Assembly (NCBI GenBank): GCA_028713595.1
Contig: JAQTNZ010000018.1
Coordinates: 1 to 14,306 of the forward strand
Source: Methylovulum sp.
GTDB lineage: Bacteria > Pseudomonadota > Gammaproteobacteria > Methylococcales > Methylomonadaceae
Direction of reading: 5' to 3'
Length of the DNA: 14,306 nt
Shown here: positions 13,532 to 14,306 of the stretch, piece after piece
Layout of the letters: each line of letters begins with the position of its first letter
Numbering within the stretch: position 1 is the stretch's first letter
Notes under the pieces: generated by a model
What the model saw: only the letters and a program-made list of their open reading frames with translations
What the model was told of the DNA's origin: nothing
Database searches by the model: none
Translations under genes and position numbers: made by a program

Positions 13532-14306
13532 GTGATCCGTATATTCCGACACTACATATCTAGAGCCTATTTGTCACTGCTGATAATAGAATTTTTGGTT
13601 TTTTTTGCCGCCATGTATTTTGGCATCAGTATGCGTTTTCTCGCCGAACATGCCTGGTATAGCTTCGGGCAAATCCTCGTTTCCAGCTTAATCTTTGCCG
13701 TCATCATGAGCCTGTCCTGCTCGGCAATGGGCCTTTATCGGCGTAGCTTAAGCTTGCAGGACTACAATTTGTTGGCACGCACCACCGCCAGCTTTGTCTT
13801 GGCAACCGTTATCCTGATTGTCATTTATTACTTCATCCCGATCATTTTAGTGGGGCGTAGCGTTTTGGACCTAGCCATTTTGTTCGCCCTAATCGGCATT
13901 ATGCTGACCCGTGACCTATTTTATAAATTTGCCAATTTGGAAAAGTTTAAGAAACGGGTGCTGGTGATTGGCAGCGGCATGAAAGCCAGCAAATTGGGCG
14001 AAATCAACAATTCGTTTATCCACAAAGGCTTTATTATCGTTGGTTTTGTCAGCCTGCCCGGCGAAGAGGTAAACGTTAACCACGAACAAATCATTTATTC
14101 TGACAACAACAACATCCGTGAAATTGCCGAAAGCTTAAAAGCCGATGAGCTGGTGGTGGCCTTGGATGACAACCGCCGCTTCATGCCGTTAAAAAGTTTG
14201 TTGGACTGCAAGATGTCCGGTCTGAAAGTCATTGACATGGTCAGTTTTTATGAGCGTGAACAAGGCATCATTTCCTTGGAAAACACCTATCCGGGCTGGC
14301 TGATCT
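13532..14306 (+). CDS. PEP-CTERM-associated sugar transferase, N-terminal part (truncated by window edge)
   Basis: The first 258 codons of a membrane sugar transferase that probably starts exopolysaccharide synthesis by moving a sugar phosphate to undecaprenyl phosphate. Four hydrophobic helices lie at about 14-32, 44-66, 83-105 and 112-128, followed by a CoA-binding/Rossmann-like domain starting at VLVIGSGMKA (143-152). The basic start MIRIFRHYIS and the final LENTYPGWLI resemble the TIGR03013 group (PEP-CTERM system-associated sugar transferase); the catalytic bacterial sugar transferase domain would follow outside the window. The start is GTG at 13532 with AAAAAGGGA just upstream. It lies 20 bases after the protease stop with no terminator between. 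Family membership is fairly secure, the TIGR03013 assignment somewhat less so. Confidence 0.85.
   Translation, partial: MIRIFRHYISRAYLSLLIIEFLVFFAAMYFGISMRFLAEHAWYSFGQILVSSLIFAVIMSLSCSAMGLYRRSLSLQDYNLLARTTASFVLATVILIVIYYFIPIILVGRSVLDLAILFALIGIMLTRDLFYKFANLEKFKKRVLVIGSGMKASKLGEINNSFIHKGFIIVGFVSLPGEEVNVNHEQIIYSDNNNIREIAESLKADELVVALDDNRRFMPLKSLLDCKMSGLKVIDMVSFYEREQGIISLENTYPGWLI

Overview
The window reads as chromosomal DNA of a gammaproteobacterium. Lon, EttA and RF3 closely resemble the E. coli proteins, and genes of the PEP-CTERM/exopolysaccharide type are present. The gene style, the intergenic repeat families and the PEP-CTERM features suggest a Methylococcales-like methanotroph or a relative. 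This lineage guess rests on pattern recognition, not on a search.

Layout. Bases 1-664 (minus) hold the N-terminal 221 codons of lon, cut by the window edge. Its leader carries a perfect AT-rich hairpin and a promoter readable as sigma-70 or sigma-32. Bases 829-1545 (minus) encode a PilZ-like protein. A 630-base gap (1546-2175) holds a nested palindromic repeat cluster bracketed by inverted repeats and by a 21-bp direct repeat. ettA follows (2176-3840, plus) and converges on a PEP-CTERM surface protein (3941-4654, minus), with a bidirectional terminator between them. After an AT-rich gap comes prfC, encoding release factor 3 (5329-6909).

From 7005 to 12570 (plus) lies a MoxR / DUF58 / DUF4381 / VWA (BatA) / VWA-TPR (BatB-BatC-like) cluster. 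Genes in each half overlap at ATGA or TGATG junctions. A roughly 270-base composite hairpin repeat sits between the DUF58 and DUF4381 genes and splits the cluster. In the known family, a MoxR ATPase works with membrane-anchored VWA proteins in envelope-protein maturation, metal insertion or stress tolerance. No BatD-like gene follows.

The right end holds a secreted trypsin-like (DegP-type, PDZ-less) serine protease at 12753-13511. A strong promoter candidate and an 11-codon upstream ORF that overlaps its start precede it. The last gene (13532 to the edge) is the N-terminal part of a membrane sugar transferase of the PEP-CTERM-associated type, probably the first gene of an exopolysaccharide cluster. 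With the PEP-CTERM protein at 3941-4654, this suggests an exosortase/EPS system in the genome.

Most genes are recognisable housekeeping or accessory families. The less explained material is the two intergenic repeat assemblies, the lon leader hairpin and the coupled short ORF before the protease.
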